Assembly (NCBI GenBank): GCA_001557505.1
Contig: LSAX01000006.1
Location: forward strand, 2,108,001-2,172,000
DNA from: Reticulascus tulasneorum
Taxonomy: Eukaryota > Ascomycota > Sordariomycetes > Glomerellales > Reticulascaceae
DNA: 64,000 bases
Direction: 5' to 3'
The notes beneath the pieces were generated by a model. That model was not told where the DNA came from and ran no database searches. It worked only from the letters and a program-made list of their open reading frames with translations. The position numbers and the translations under genes were made by a program. Positions 25,593 through 37,071 of the stretch are shown here, piece by piece. Position 1 is the stretch's first letter; every line of letters begins with the position of its first letter.

Positions 25593-27037
25593 ATGGCAGC
25601 TCCCAACACATTTGGAGAGCTTGGCCTCTCCATCATCGGAGTTGCTTCTCAGTACCCTCCATATGCCTTGAAAACGGATGCCATAGATACTCTAAGTAAA
25701 AGATTCTACCCAGATTCGCCGTCGTAAGTCCCAACAGCCCACTCCGGATTCCTGACATAAGCGTTGATTGTGTGTCTTTCCAACAGTATGGCCAAGGTCC
25801 TTGCGATAAACCGTTACACAGGCATTGACACACGGTCCTCAATCGGAACCCCAGACCATCCTCTCGTCAATCAAGAGAAGGCACCCACGATAGCAGAGCT
25901 TCACAAGATCTACATCAGCGATGGTGTCCCGTTAGCCGTCGCCGCTTCGAAAAAGGCCATCGCAGAGGCGCGCATTGACCTGACTCAGATAACACACGTG
26001 GTCTCGACGACATGCACGAACAGCGCAAACCCTGGGTTCGACCACTTTGTCGTGAAGGGTCTGGGCATAACGCACCAGGTCGAGAAGGTGCTGCTTCATG
26101 GCGTCGGCTGCAGTGGTGGTCTGGCTGCTCTAAGAACTGCGGCAAACCTCGCTCTAGGCCACACCGCAAGAGGGAAACCGGCGAGAATACTCTGTGTTGC
26201 GCTTGAGGTCAGCACGACCATGGTCCGCAGTGAGATGGATAGCATCCATGACCTCCAAGAGACGAGAATCGGTCTGGCTTTGTTTTCCGATTGCGCGAGC
26301 GCAGTGGTGCTCAGCAACGGCATTGGGGAGCCTGCAGTTCCACTCTATCAGTTGTTAGGCTGGGAACACAGAATACTCCCCGACACGGAAGACGATCTTG
26401 GATTTGACGTTGACCCGACTGGTGCGTTGTGGCGAGATGATGCGATTCTTCGAATACCACTGACCTGAGCGACTTAGGCTGGAAAGTCATTTTGACTCCC
26501 CGAGTACCAAAATTGGCGTCGGCCATTATACCGCCGACATTCAAGGATCTGATATCCTCACTACCACCTTTGCCGCCGTCTTACCAGACTGCCGCCGACT
26601 TCGACTGGGCCATGCATCCTGGCGGAGCAACCATCCTGACGGGAGCCGAGAGGGCGATGAGCATCACGCCGGAACATATGCGAGCGAGCTACGACACGTA
26701 CATCAACCACGGGAATTCAAGCTCTGCCACGATATTCAGCGTGCTGGATAGACTGCGATCCAAAGACATGGACGCCATAGCTCCCAGCGGGCGAGTAAAG
26801 GAGTATGTTGTAGGGTGCGCCTTTGGGCCAGGGATTTCGGTGGAGATGTGTATGCTGAAACGGAACATGAGCCTTCGAGGGATCACGGGCTTGGAGACGC
26901 CGCCGGAGACGGAAAGCGAGGGAAGCAGGAGTGAGACGGGAGACGATGGAGATGTGGCTCGCGAGTCGGAGGCTTTGGGACGGGCAGACGATCGTGCTTT
27001 TGTCGCCGAAGCTCTGGATCAACTCGACCTAGACTGA
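25593..27037 (+). CDS. Type III polyketide synthase (chalcone synthase superfamily)
   Basis: Three exons, 25593-25723, 25787-26421 and 26478-27037, with 63- and 56-nt introns, give 441 aa. The thiolase-fold catalytic triad is complete: Cys152 in LHGVGCSGGLAAL, His302 in DFDWAMHPGGATIL and Asn335 in YINHGNSSSATIF. Spacing agrees with fungal type III PKSs that make alkylresorcinols, pyrones or resorcylic acids from fatty acyl-CoA and malonyl-CoA. The terminal glycine motif is CAFGPGISVEM. The last 50 or so residues are acidic and poorly conserved (ETESEGSRSETGDDGD). No signal peptide or membrane segment is seen, so the enzyme is probably cytosolic. No hydroxylase, transporter or regulator gene is adjacent: the nearest genes are 2.6 kb left and 3.1 kb right. 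The starter unit and product cannot be read from the sequence. Confidence 0.95.
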
Positions 27038-30000
27038 TGGACACTAGGCGCATACTGCATGGGTATAAGCATGGAGCATCTGGCGTCTCGGCGTGGTGAT
27101 TGTGTTGGCTTTTCTGGATCACTCATAAGAACTGTTCAGTACATACCCCTTATAGCAGGATGTGCAAGATAGACAAGAGGTAGCAAACGATATAATGTCG
27201 GAAATCTAGCATTTCTGCGTGACCACCCGGCTGGACCTTGGCTGGATCTCAACGCAGTGCGATTTGTAGATGCTGGAGAAGATTTACCACGCCCGGATTC
27301 CATTACTTCTCAAGTGCATACAGAGAATGGATTACCTTGGGGAAATCCGAGCGAGAGAACTCGTATTTGTTGGCGGTGGGTCCATTTGGAGAGTGGAAGA
27401 TTTAAGATATATGAGTGTTGGTCGCAGACGCAACAGCCAGAAAGTTGTCCGAGACAGACTGGGATAGATCCCCAACCGAGTCCATCTCAGATTTCCCGGG
27501 AGAGATTGGTGGGCCGAAACCAGTGAGGTTAAGCCGAGGTCCCCCGTAGATTCAGTTCCATTGGCTTAAGTTGCTATCATGTATGGAGGGTATTCTGACT
27601 CCTCAATGCTTGGTGGACCGCAATGGTGCTCTCGGGGAACTGGCAGGCTATTGGGGGGGTTGAAGGTGTCACGGTATAGGAAGCTTGAATCGCTGGTCTC
27701 CATTTTACAGTTGAGCCACCACCAGGGCTGCAGCAACAGCGCATTGGATCCACCCCCCAAAGATAGGTATGCTGTCAAAGTTTAGACTCTGCGACTAATC
27801 GTACTCTAGGTAAATTCGAGGCATCCCATCTCTCGCGACGGCTCGATCGCAAGTTAATGTTCTTGGCACAGAAAGACTTGGGACCTCCTAATGAAATGGA
27901 GGCGGGACTCCTCCACCAAAGTCCAGGCCCTAATGGACTTTTAGGTGCTCGGCAATAGTCAGTAAATAGTCAGTAGCCAGCCAGGTGAATTCTGCGGCAT
28001 GTCTCTTAGGGATTGTTAATTCTAAATGAATCCGGGCACTTGGTGGGGTCCACTTGAGCTCACAGCCTTCGAAAGCTGGTAGAGGCAATCGACTTGGATG
28101 CGTCAAACCCCCCCGGGGACGGTTTGAAGAAAGAGCAGAACACTTTCACTTTCCTGAGAAGACCAACCTGCAGTTCCTGAGAAAGGCACCACTAGATGCT
28201 CGCCAGCTACCTACAGAACCCGTACGATCCCGACAGACCGAGCCAAAGCCGAGGGAAGATCGAGAGTTCGACTGCCAAAGACTGCCGTGCTATTAATAAT
28301 GGGCGGCTTAGCTGGCGTTATCGATAGGTTATGTTCCCAGTTCTGCATTACCCCGCATTCTTGCAGGTATCAGGCACCCTGGGGATTGGGATCCTTGATC
28401 TAAGAGGGGGGGTATCGGGACAGCGCAACGCCCTAGCGATTATGCCATAAAATGGTCGCCTAGGTCGGCTCTGCGGCATGTGGAAGCTGTCATACGCTAG
28501 GAGAAAGACAAGTCCGCAAAGTCGGTACCTTCGATTCGTGATACAATTGATTGATGAGAGATATACGCAATGTACAAGTCAGTGTGATGATGATCCTCTA
28601 CGAAACAGAGCCAGTAGCCATCCGCCCGTGCCATCTGCCCGTAAGACGCCAGTCCGCGGTGAGGCGGAGTTTTGCTCCTCGGTCAAGGCGCTTCCTGAGG
28701 CACCTGGGCAACAAAGGATGATCGACGGCAGTGCCAAAACCCTTCCGTCATACCTGTCCGGGGGGGCTACCTCTCTCACCTTGGATATTCCCCGCTGGGC
28801 GATCAGCAGTCAAAACAGTCGAGAGAAAATGATGTCGTTTTCGTAGTAGGCCCCTGTTTCAGAGGCCGAATGGGACGCGTCGATAGAAGAAGAAGAAGAA
28901 AAAAGCAAGCCATGGGACCTGCGATCTGTAAGGTACAAGAATGAGCGATTGCCCTGGATCTGGGAATCAAATGGGAATGGGCAAACGCAGAGCCAGCCCA
29001 ACAAAGTTCCCTGGATTTCCCCCTCCATCCTTTATGCCCGTCCGTCGACCGCTTGCCTTCCCATCCATCCACCACACACCCTCAAATGAGGCGTGCCGAA
29101 ACACACTCAACCCCGCATCAGGACGGATCAAAGAGGTGACACAACACAAGCTCTCTTTGCTGGGCTCGTCGGCGCCATCTTCAGCACATCCCACTGGTGG
29201 AAGCGAGTCCGGTTGGGAGATGGTGGGTGGGAAGCTTTACGCTCCCTCCTCTAACTGCTTTCATAAATAAGAAACCCCGTAGCCACTCCACATCCTGCCT
29301 CCCCCCCCCGAACACCTCGAACACTCGCTGCCCTGGCACGTCAGAGCTTTGTTAGAGCCTCTCTTCTTTTAAAACCCAGCTGGCCAGATATCAACAAGCT
29401 CCAAGTCGAGCATTGATTTTCTTCCCCCTCGTTATTCCCGGGACTACCCACCTGTGCTTCCCTCTATCCGCCGTTGTCGCTGTCTTCCAAGCCTTTTGTT
29501 GTTGAGCTTTCCCCCCCTCCATCCCTCGCAACCCCGCTCCGTAGGCACACGACAACCTTCCTTCAATCGAGGCTCAACGCAGTCAGCTTCAGCTCGTTCT
29601 TGCTCTGTGCCGTACTCTTGCAATTTCCTGTAAGTCCCTCAAATCTCTCAAATTTCCTTTTGAACGCCTCTTCCATGGGTTCCTGGAGGCCCGTCACCTC
29701 AACGACAGGCATTGGCCAGTCTCCGGCGGAGTGCGGAGCCATCCAAACCCAACCGCATTCGGAGCCATTCCTATCCTTTCCGAACAGGGCCCGAGGCCCC
29801 CACTGCTGCCATCCCATATCCTCCCCCCTCAGGGCCGATGAGAGCCGGACCTAGACCGATACGGCGGTTCCACTACTCAATCAATAGTTGCAATATGTTC
29901 GCCTGCATCGGAACTGTGAAATTGAGCTCACGTTTCGCGACCCCACCTGTTCGATGATAAGAGTTATTATAACTGGCTTGGAATAACCAAAAAAGCTGAC

Positions 30001-30137
30001 CGGGTCTAGCATTGAAGCTCACCCAGCCCCAAAGCCGCATGCATTGGTCCCTCTAAGGCCACGACGACGATCCTTCCTATCCCTTCCCCCCCGGAGTACT
30101 GCAAGCCTTGTGCTGCAGTGACGTGACGGCGCATAGC
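27038..30137. other. Large gap, no gene recognised
   Basis: About 3.1 kb between the type III PKS and the carrier gene. The right third is C/T-rich and probably holds the carrier promoter and leader. A strong donor-like GTAAGT at 29630-29635 could begin a 5' UTR intron. Frames across 28478-28846 and 29474-29854 carry no family motif. Confidence 0.5.
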
Positions 30138-31203
30138 ATGAGCGCTGGTGGCTTCAAGCAGGCGGCTGAAGCAGCTAGAACTCGCACTTCTGAAGTCATG
30201 GGCGTTGCAAAGAGCGAGCCGGCGGCCGTCGCCAACGACTTCCTGCACACCCCGTTCGTTCGGGCTGCTTTGCCCTTCGTCAATGGCGGTCTCGCTGGCA
30301 TGGTGGCCACGACGGTCATCCAGCCTGTCGACATGATCAAGGTTCGCATCCAGCTCGCCGGCGAGGGTATTTCCGGTGGCCCAAAGCCGACCCCTCTAAC
30401 CGTCACGAGAGAAATCCTCGCAAGCGGAAAGGCACTCGACCTATACACTGGCCTGTCTGCTGGCTTGCTTCGACAAGCCGTCTATACTACAGCCCGCTTG
30501 GGCTTTTTCGACACCATCATGGGGAAATTGACAGCGCGGGCAAAGGAGCAGGGCAACACAATCGGATTCAAAGAGAGAGCAACGGCTGGCCTCACTGCTG
30601 GCGGTTTGGCGGCCATGTTCGGCAACCCTGCTGATCTGGCCCTTATCCGAATGCAAAGTGACGGCCTCAAGCCCCTCGCGGAACGAAAGAACTACAAGTC
30701 CGTCATTGACGCCCTGTCAGGCATTGCCAAGGCCGAAGGCATCGGCGCTCTATGGTCGGGCGCGGCACCGACTGTGGTGCGAGCCATGGCTCTCAATTTC
30801 GGCCAATTGGCCTTCTTTAGCGAGGCGAAATCCCAACTGAAGCAGAACACCACTTGGTCGCCCCACGCACAAACGCTCACCGCCAGCGCAATCGCCGGTT
30901 TCTTCGCCAGTTTCTTCAGTCTGCCGTTCGATTTCGTCAAGACTCGCTTGCAAAAGCAGTCCAGGGGCCCGGATGGCAAGCTCCCGTACACCTCGATGGC
31001 CGATTGCTTCGCCAAAGTGACCAAACAAGAAGGAATCATGAGATTCTATCGCGGGTTCGGGACGTACTACGTCCGCATTGCTCCCCATGCGTAAGTCTAC
31101 CACTCCGCCCTAATGGATTTCGACTAGCGTGCTAATATTCTTTGCCCTCTCTAGAATGGTGACTCTGATTGTTGCCGACTACCTTGGTTTCCTGACCAGA
31201 TAG
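30138..31203 (+). CDS. Mitochondrial carrier, oxoglutarate/malate (dicarboxylate) type
   Basis: Two exons, 30138-31090 and 31155-31203 (64-nt intron, branch GCTAAT), give 333 aa. Three mitochondrial-carrier repeats are visible from their signatures: QPVDMIKVRIQ, NPADLALIRMQSDGL and LPFDFVKTRLQKQ. The second signature, with Asn-Pro-Ala-Asp-Leu-Ala-Leu-Ile-Arg, is typical of the 2-oxoglutarate/malate carrier group. The protein would sit in the inner membrane and exchange dicarboxylates. The N-terminal 45 residues are an extension before the first helix (FVRAALPFVNGGLAGM). The start is the first ATG in frame, with a long C/T-rich leader upstream. It is convergent with TCO89. The substrate is inferred from signature residues only. 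Confidence 0.9.
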
Positions 31204-31984
31204 TCGCCTAATCCTAATCGGGACTGGTTTTTGCTGGCATGGAGATGAATTCTTCGAGGCCATGACTGTTGAGCCATGGTGTCAAATGATCTTTTTGTCG
31301 GCGCTTTTTCAGGATGCATTTACATATTTGCGGGCACATTGTGGAGAGGACACACCACGTTTATACCAAACTGACCAGTATATATCCCAGTAGTCAGTCA
31401 CAAAACGTGAATTTTGATGGAATTACCTTATTTTTTCCCCAATGAACAAGAAGAAGAAAAAAATCCACATCGAATTTCGGGTTTGTCAAGTGGGTTTACA
31501 AACTCGTAAAGACTCGGGGGGGTGACATGAGGTGTTTAAGTAGAAATTTTTTTCCCTTGCCTTTCGGCCAGGCGGGAACATTTGCCGACATCAGACAAGA
31601 TCATCTCGAATGAACCGGCCGCTGACCCACATCGGCTTGTAAGATCTCCTCTCGACATCTACCATCACTAACTAGTACGGATGATAAATAACTCGTTGGT
31701 GGATTGCTCTGTAGAGAAGTGCTCGAGGGGCATGAAGTTCCTCCATGAGTTTCCTACAGCGTTAAATACTGGTCAGAAGCTCACCCCTGTCAGTTACGTG
31801 CGTACTTCGCCCTGTATCTGTGTGATGCTTGCTCGACACTGATGGGACGCAAAATTATGAACAAACCCATTTCGTGGGCCATTGGTATGAATATACTAGA
31901 ACATACTCTGCTCTGCCTACACCGCAAGGGGTCCTATGTGCCCCTAAGTCCTCGTAGTCACTCTTGGACCGGCTCCCAGTCTTC
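31204..31984. other. Convergent 3' region
   Basis: 781 bp between the 3' ends of the carrier gene and TCO89. It holds A-rich stretches near 31447-31462 but no gene. Confidence 0.55.
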
Positions 31985-33682
31985 CTAGTCCTGGCTAGCA
32001 CTCAGATCCATGTTCTTCTCCCACAAGTTACGAAGGAGAGCAGTAACGCCGTCGTCATCGTCACCACCAACCAGGCTCGATCCGCTAAGCCCCTGCCCTT
32101 CGTGCATTCTACCGTGGTCCTCCTCGGCTTCGAAGCTCGAGCCTCCACCATTCAGCCTTATCGAATGTGTCCGCCTCGGCGTAACCGGCCGCCTGTCCCT
32201 TTGCTCGTTGAGGCTCAGATTACGAGCATGCTGTCCGATGTTGGACATTCCCAACCCGGTTGGCCTCTTTGTGTTCGCGCCCACCGTCCCATTTCGTGGT
32301 ATTCGTTGATTCCTGTTGGCGCCATTGATCTGACTGACCCGCACAATGGAGCGAGCGACGGGATTCTGGTGCCTTCGTACACTGAGATATTCCATGCCCG
32401 TTCGTTCGAGTTGCTTGGAAACCCGAGGGTCGCGGCTCGCGCCACCGTCGTAGCCGGGACCACCAACTCCAACGAGTGGACTTGCACCTACGACGCCGAC
32501 CCCGCCACCCCCCGTTTGCCCAGGCTCAATGACAGAACTAGCCCTTTGCAAATTCAACTTTTGTTGCGTTCGTGACTTGTCCGCTGGCGGAGCAAAGCGC
32601 CTGGCGATCCGTGGTGCCAATGCGCTGTCGTCTTCCTCGTCAGTCAACTGAGGCTCTTGTTGAGACGATTGCCGACCGTGACTTGCAGATGAGCGAGGTC
32701 TCTTGGGAGTGTCGTCAGATCTTCGACTGTCGGGTCGCGGGGGGTTGTAGAAGGACCCTTCGGTTGTGGTTCCTGAGGTAGAGACACCCACGAATCTTGA
32801 AGTTAGTTCGTCCTTCGAACTACCAGGTAGCGTATTGGATACGCGTGGCGTATCAGGAAGTAGCGTGGATTGGCGGCTTATAGAGTCGGGCGACCGCGAT
32901 GGCCGGGGAACGGATGCTGTTTCTGTCGACATCTTGGGTGGGACACTGTATGATGGTGTTCGCTGTAGCAGTCGTGACGTCAGGTATTCTTTATGCTGAA
33001 CCCTTTCGCGATCAAGTGTTGACATGGCTGGAGGTGACGGTGCTACAGGCGGTGTTGCCGGCTGAGAGATGTCTGGGCTCGTACCAGATTTCGCCGGCGA
33101 CTGCGCTGTAGTCGCAGCCGAACCTCGTCGGGATAGGTACGGGGAAGCTGAAGTGCTCGCATCCACCCACTCGTCCTCCCGCCCGTCGTTGCCCAAATCG
33201 AAATGTACTTGACTTTTGATCGCCTTGACAGTATTGACCGCTGGATGCGAGATGGTGCGCTTGAGCTTCTCGGAGGATTTCACGCGCTTGTTGACTTCGG
33301 CGTGCGATTGATTGCGCCGTAAGCTGGATTGGGACAGGTTCTTCTTGAGGTTCGTAGACGAGCTGCCTCCGGAGAGTTTCGCTTCCGATTGGACTCGGCG
33401 GTGGCCACCGGACGGTCGTTCAGGCGATGGAGATGCGTGGCGTCGATTCAGTTTCGTCGACGTTGAGCCATGATGTTTGTGTAATGCTTTGGAGGAAGGA
33501 ACTCGCGCATGTAAGCGGCCAGCACCGCCGACAACGTGTTTCTGGTGTTTGGGTCGCTGAGGATGCTGCTGCTCCTCCCTTGCATGATCGCTTGTCTGGG
33601 AATCCGTGTCTTGGTGATGCAGAGGAGGCCGTTTTGATTGGCTGGTGGCTGAGGATGCGTCGGCATCGACATCTCGAGCCAT
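31985..33682 (-). CDS. TCO89: Tco89-like TORC1 subunit
   Basis: A single exon of 565 aa from an ATG at 33682. The protein is Ser/Pro/Arg-rich and largely disordered. It contains the conserved block VHFDLGNDGREDEWVDAS followed by SASPYLSRRGS at about residues 160-188. Near the end is RTGMEYLSVRRHQNPVARS and the C-terminal LLRNLWEKNMDLSAS. These blocks match my memory of filamentous-fungal Tco89 proteins, a TORC1 accessory subunit that links the kinase to the vacuole membrane and amino-acid signals. N-terminal His-rich and Ser-rich segments (NLKKNLSQSSLRRNQSHAE) are likely phosphorylated. The gene diverges from the SPF30-like gene across a 747-bp shared promoter. Family assignment rests on short blocks. 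Confidence 0.75.
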   Translation of the reverse strand: MARDVDADASSATSQSKRPPLHHQDTDSQTSDHAREEQQHPQRPKHQKHVVGGAGRLHARVPSSKALHKHHGSTSTKLNRRHASPSPERPSGGHRRVQSEAKLSGGSSSTNLKKNLSQSSLRRNQSHAEVNKRVKSSEKLKRTISHPAVNTVKAIKSQVHFDLGNDGREDEWVDASTSASPYLSRRGSAATTAQSPAKSGTSPDISQPATPPVAPSPPAMSTLDRERVQHKEYLTSRLLQRTPSYSVPPKMSTETASVPRPSRSPDSISRQSTLLPDTPRVSNTLPGSSKDELTSRFVGVSTSGTTTEGSFYNPPRPDSRRSDDTPKRPRSSASHGRQSSQQEPQLTDEEDDSALAPRIARRFAPPADKSRTQQKLNLQRASSVIEPGQTGGGGVGVVGASPLVGVGGPGYDGGASRDPRVSKQLERTGMEYLSVRRHQNPVARSIVRVSQINGANRNQRIPRNGTVGANTKRPTGLGMSNIGQHARNLSLNEQRDRRPVTPRRTHSIRLNGGGSSFEAEEDHGRMHEGQGLSGSSLVGGDDDDGVTALLRNLWEKNMDLSASQD

Positions 33683-34429
33683 GCTTGCTTTTTTCTCTCC
33701 CCTAAACTAATAGAATGTGCAGCAGCTATGTCATGGGAAGTTGGGGGTACCCAGGCGTGCGAGGGCCAGGACTGGCCAGACCGGTCAGTGTGGCTGTCTG
33801 CCGTGTTCGGTGACGGCCAATCCCCTGTAAATACAGTGCGCTTTGGTGATCTTTTGGGAGTTCAATTGGCGGCTGAGAGGTGTCCCCCCGTTGTCGTGAG
33901 TCCGAGAACCCGATTGCTGCTAGATGGTGGTAGGAAGAGATGCAAGACAACAAGGTAAAGATGAAGAGAAATGGGAGCAGGCGCCAAAATAAATGAAGAG
34001 GAAAGTCAAAGTGGCCCGGCCTAGCTAAATGGCTTCTTTTCCGAATTCGCAAAGCTCCATCCACCCACACTGAAAGCAACCTGCTCATCGATACCCGACT
34101 TCAACCGCCCCGTTCCTAAATCCAATCGCGTTGCGTCTGATTGGATCTCTCTCCCAATGGATGGGGGCATGTGTCAGCGCTCGGACCAGGTTCGGCAGAC
34201 CCGCTGGAGAGAGTTTATCACCACGTGACTGGCCTGATAAACTTGAACGATGGTGGGTTGTGCGCTTCCGTCACTATTAACCGTCCCTCAGGCTTCGGAC
34301 CGTCGATCAATCTTTTGTATTTTGCCTGCAGCAGCTGTTCGCGTCTCGAATATCTCACACGGCATTCTAATTCTAATTCTCTTTATCTCAACCTTGAAAT
34401 CCATAGCGTCTTCGCTCCGCTCATCGACC
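33683..34429. other. Divergent promoter region, TCO89 and SPF30-like gene
   Basis: 747 bp shared by two divergent genes. No TATA box is evident, as expected for housekeeping promoters. No gene is seen. Confidence 0.6.
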
Positions 34430-35435
34430 ATGGCTAGCCAGATCGCCGCGCTTGAAGAGGACAAGAAAGCGTACCAGGAGCAGGTGAGGCTGCCCCGTCC
34501 CATACACCAATACCCGTTAGCTAACGTTTTCGTGTCCAGCTTGATGTCGTGCTCAGCCAGCTGAGAGGCGATCCTGGAAATGCCGAGCTTCAGAGCCTAC
34601 AGTCGGAGTTGAATGACATGATAGCCCTTCTGAATGAATCCATAGCTGAGCTCATGCCGAAGCAGGCACTCAAGCCAGCCGCGCCCCAGAAAGCGCCGAC
34701 TCCCCCACAACCGGAAAAGTGGTCCAAGGAGAATCATCCGGCCTTCAAGAAGGCAGCTCCCGCTGTTGAGGAGAAGGACGAGGCAGCCCCGGCGTCTTAC
34801 AACGTGAACGATACGGTGCTGGCTAAGTGGGTATCGGGGGACAAGGGATTCTATCCTGCCCGAATCACCTCTATAACCGGGTCTTCGACAGCCCCTGTTT
34901 ACACCGTCAAGTTCAAGAGCTATGACACTACTGAGACGTTACGGGCCAAGGATATTCGCCCTGTATCAAATAAGCGAAAAGCTGACGGTACTCCAGCCTC
35001 AAGCGGCGCTTCTCCATTTCCATCACAGCCCACTCCGCCAACATCATCCTCCGCGTCAAATGGCGTGGTGACTTCGGCAGCCGCTAGTCTGTACCCCGAA
35101 CAGAAGGCCAAGATGGACGCGGAGAAGAACGCCGCAGATGGGACCGTCAAACCTCCAAAGCCAAAGAAGATTAAGGCGAACAAGGAGTTAGAGGCTGGTA
35201 AAAACAAGTGGCAAGACTTCAATTCGAAATCCAAGTTTGGCAAAAATCAAAAGAAGGATAGCATGTTTCGTACACCTGATGGAGTGAACGCTAGAGGTTC
35301 GTACATGACTATCAGCCTTATGGTGCACCAAGTACTAACTGCCAACCAGTGGGCTTCACTGGCTCCGGCCAAGCTATGCGAAAGGACCCGACACGCAGTC
35401 GCCATATCTACCAACAAAACGAAGAGCCCGAATGA
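34430..35435 (+). CDS. Tudor-domain splicing factor, SPF30/SMNDC1 type
   Basis: Three exons, 34430-34483, 34540-35296 and 35350-35435, with 56- and 53-nt introns, give 298 aa. The N terminus (MASQIAALEEDKKAYQEQ|LDVVLSQL) is a coiled coil. A Tudor domain lies at about residues 98-145 (YNVNDTVLAKWVSGDKGFYPARI ... VYTVKFKSYDTTETL). After it come a Pro/Ser linker and a Lys-rich region with WQDFNSKSKFGKNQKKDSMF. The end is VGFTGSGQAMRKDPTRSRHI, characteristic of SPF30. The Tudor domain binds symmetrically dimethylated arginines on Sm proteins, and the protein acts in U4/U6.U5 tri-snRNP recruitment in the nucleus. It diverges from TCO89. Length is close to metazoan SMNDC1 plus a fungal linker. Confidence 0.9.
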
Positions 35436-35825
35436 ACTCGGACGGATTTCACTGGTCCGAGATTGGGCGGTATGGAGGCTGGAGGACACGGATGGCGTTT
35501 AGGACGGTTTTGTGGTCTTCCCTTCTGGTAATCTGCCTTGAGTTTCTCCTGCAGACGCTAACAGTTTTTGTATTGAGATGAGTCTTTTGCCTGCGGGCCG
35601 AAAACATCTTACGAATGACCATACAAGGGTCATAGAGTGTACTGGTGGTTGTATAGAATCAAGCTACCAACGACCTGGGATGCCCACAGTTCCCCATTCA
35701 TGAGTTGTGTATTCGCTAAATTTTGCTCCTGCAGGATATCTATCTTACACGTGATCTCACATCCGATGTACAAGTCTGGTATTGGCAATCGCCGCTTCGA
35801 TGGTAAGACCTGTCGAATCCCCGTA
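35436..35825. other. Convergent 3' region
   Basis: 390 bp between the 3' ends of the SPF30-like gene and IND1. No gene is seen. Confidence 0.55.
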
Positions 35826-37071
35826 TCATGGTCCTTGATGCGATTGTAGTTGAATCCTGGATGCAATATCTTGGGCAATCTTGACGAAGATGCTAGAGCT
35901 TTCACCTTCTGGGTCTGAGACAACGGTTGGCTTCCCGTTGTCGGCGTCATCAGCAATCGAAGGATGTAGGGGAATGTCGCCCAGAAAGTGAATCTCGTGC
36001 TCTTTGCACATGCGCTCTACTCTCTCATTTGATCCAAAAACATGAGTTGTGCTTTGACAGTGCGGACACTTGAATAGTGACATGTTCTGTATCAATCCCA
36101 GGATGTTGACGTCGACCTTTTTAAACATGTTGACGCCTTTGACTGCATCCTTCACAGCGAGGCTGTGTGGGGTAGTGACGATGAGTGATCCTGGGCTCTT
36201 GTCAGCATGGAGGAACTGGCAAATTCCGTTTACTGTCAATGAGGCAGTACAACAGTTCAGGGCATTAGCCAACTGGGATTCCGGACGAAGTGCTTTGGTT
36301 CCCGGTGAATGTGCAGGCAGTATGGTGGTAATGATGGCAAGACGACAGAACTAACCATCCAAGATCACCTGTTGTGTGATTGTAAGCTGCGTGTCTCCGG
36401 TGCCTGGTGGCAGGTCGAGGACCAGAACATCGAGCCCACCCCAGTCAACCTCGTGGAGGAGTTGCTGGATGGCCTTCATGACCATGGGTCCTCTCCAAAC
36501 GACTGGAGCATCTTCCCCCACGAGATAGCCCATAGACATGGTCTTGACACCATAATTCGTCATCGGGATAAGCTGGTTGTCTGGCCACGAATCAGTGCAA
36601 GCGCTTGGCTGAGGAAGATCCATGCTTACCGTCTGATAATCGAGGTTCACCGGAGAGGTTGAATAGTGTTGGAATAGAAGGCCCAAAGATATCAGTGTCG
36701 AGAATACCAGCGCGATAGCCTAGCCTAGCAAATGCGAGAGACAAGTTTGCTGTAAGATCCAAGACAACTTAGAACTTCGTTCGTGGGCTGACCAGGCGTC
36801 GGACTGGCTGCGAGGCTCGGCATCACTCACCAGCAACCGTGCTCTTTCCCACTCCGCCCTTGGCCGATGAGACTGCAATCACCCTCTCAACGCCGCGGAT
36901 CTTGCGGCGTTCCGGCCGTTTTGGCCAGTGAGGAGGCGTGCCAGATCTGGGCAGGCCCTATGAGTTTGTTCAGCAGGCGTCTAAGAGAGACATGAGAGAG
37001 TGACGCACCAAGGGGTTCTCATGGCGAAGTACTCGGAGAGACTGGAAAAGTTGCGGTAGAGTCGATCTCAT
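35826..37071 (-). CDS. IND1: IND1/NUBPL-type mitochondrial P-loop ATPase for complex I assembly
   Basis: Five exons, 37071-37009, 36957-36831, 36749-36630, 36580-36356 and 36190-35826, give 299 aa. The N terminus is Arg-rich and amphipathic ([20 protein letters not shown]), as for a mitochondrial presequence. The deviant Walker A is [11 protein letters not shown] (K54-T61). Other Mrp/NBP35 motifs are [44 protein letters not shown] and [17 protein letters not shown]. The Fe-S binding CPHC is at C220/C223, and [14 protein letters not shown] follows. IND1 inserts [4Fe-4S] clusters into respiratory complex I in the matrix. The last intron is 165 nt, much longer than its neighbours, with an alternative in-frame acceptor. 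The chosen acceptor gives [12 protein letters not shown], which fits homologues best. The gene diverges from the EF-hand gene. Confidence 0.92.

Noticed and set aside
29474..29854. 126-codon plus-strand frame before the oxoglutarate carrier
   Set aside because: C/T-rich leader composition, spans a likely intron donor at 29630 and has no motif.
31964..32575. 203-codon plus-strand frame opposite TCO89
   Set aside because: Antisense to a convincing coding exon. The protein has no family features.
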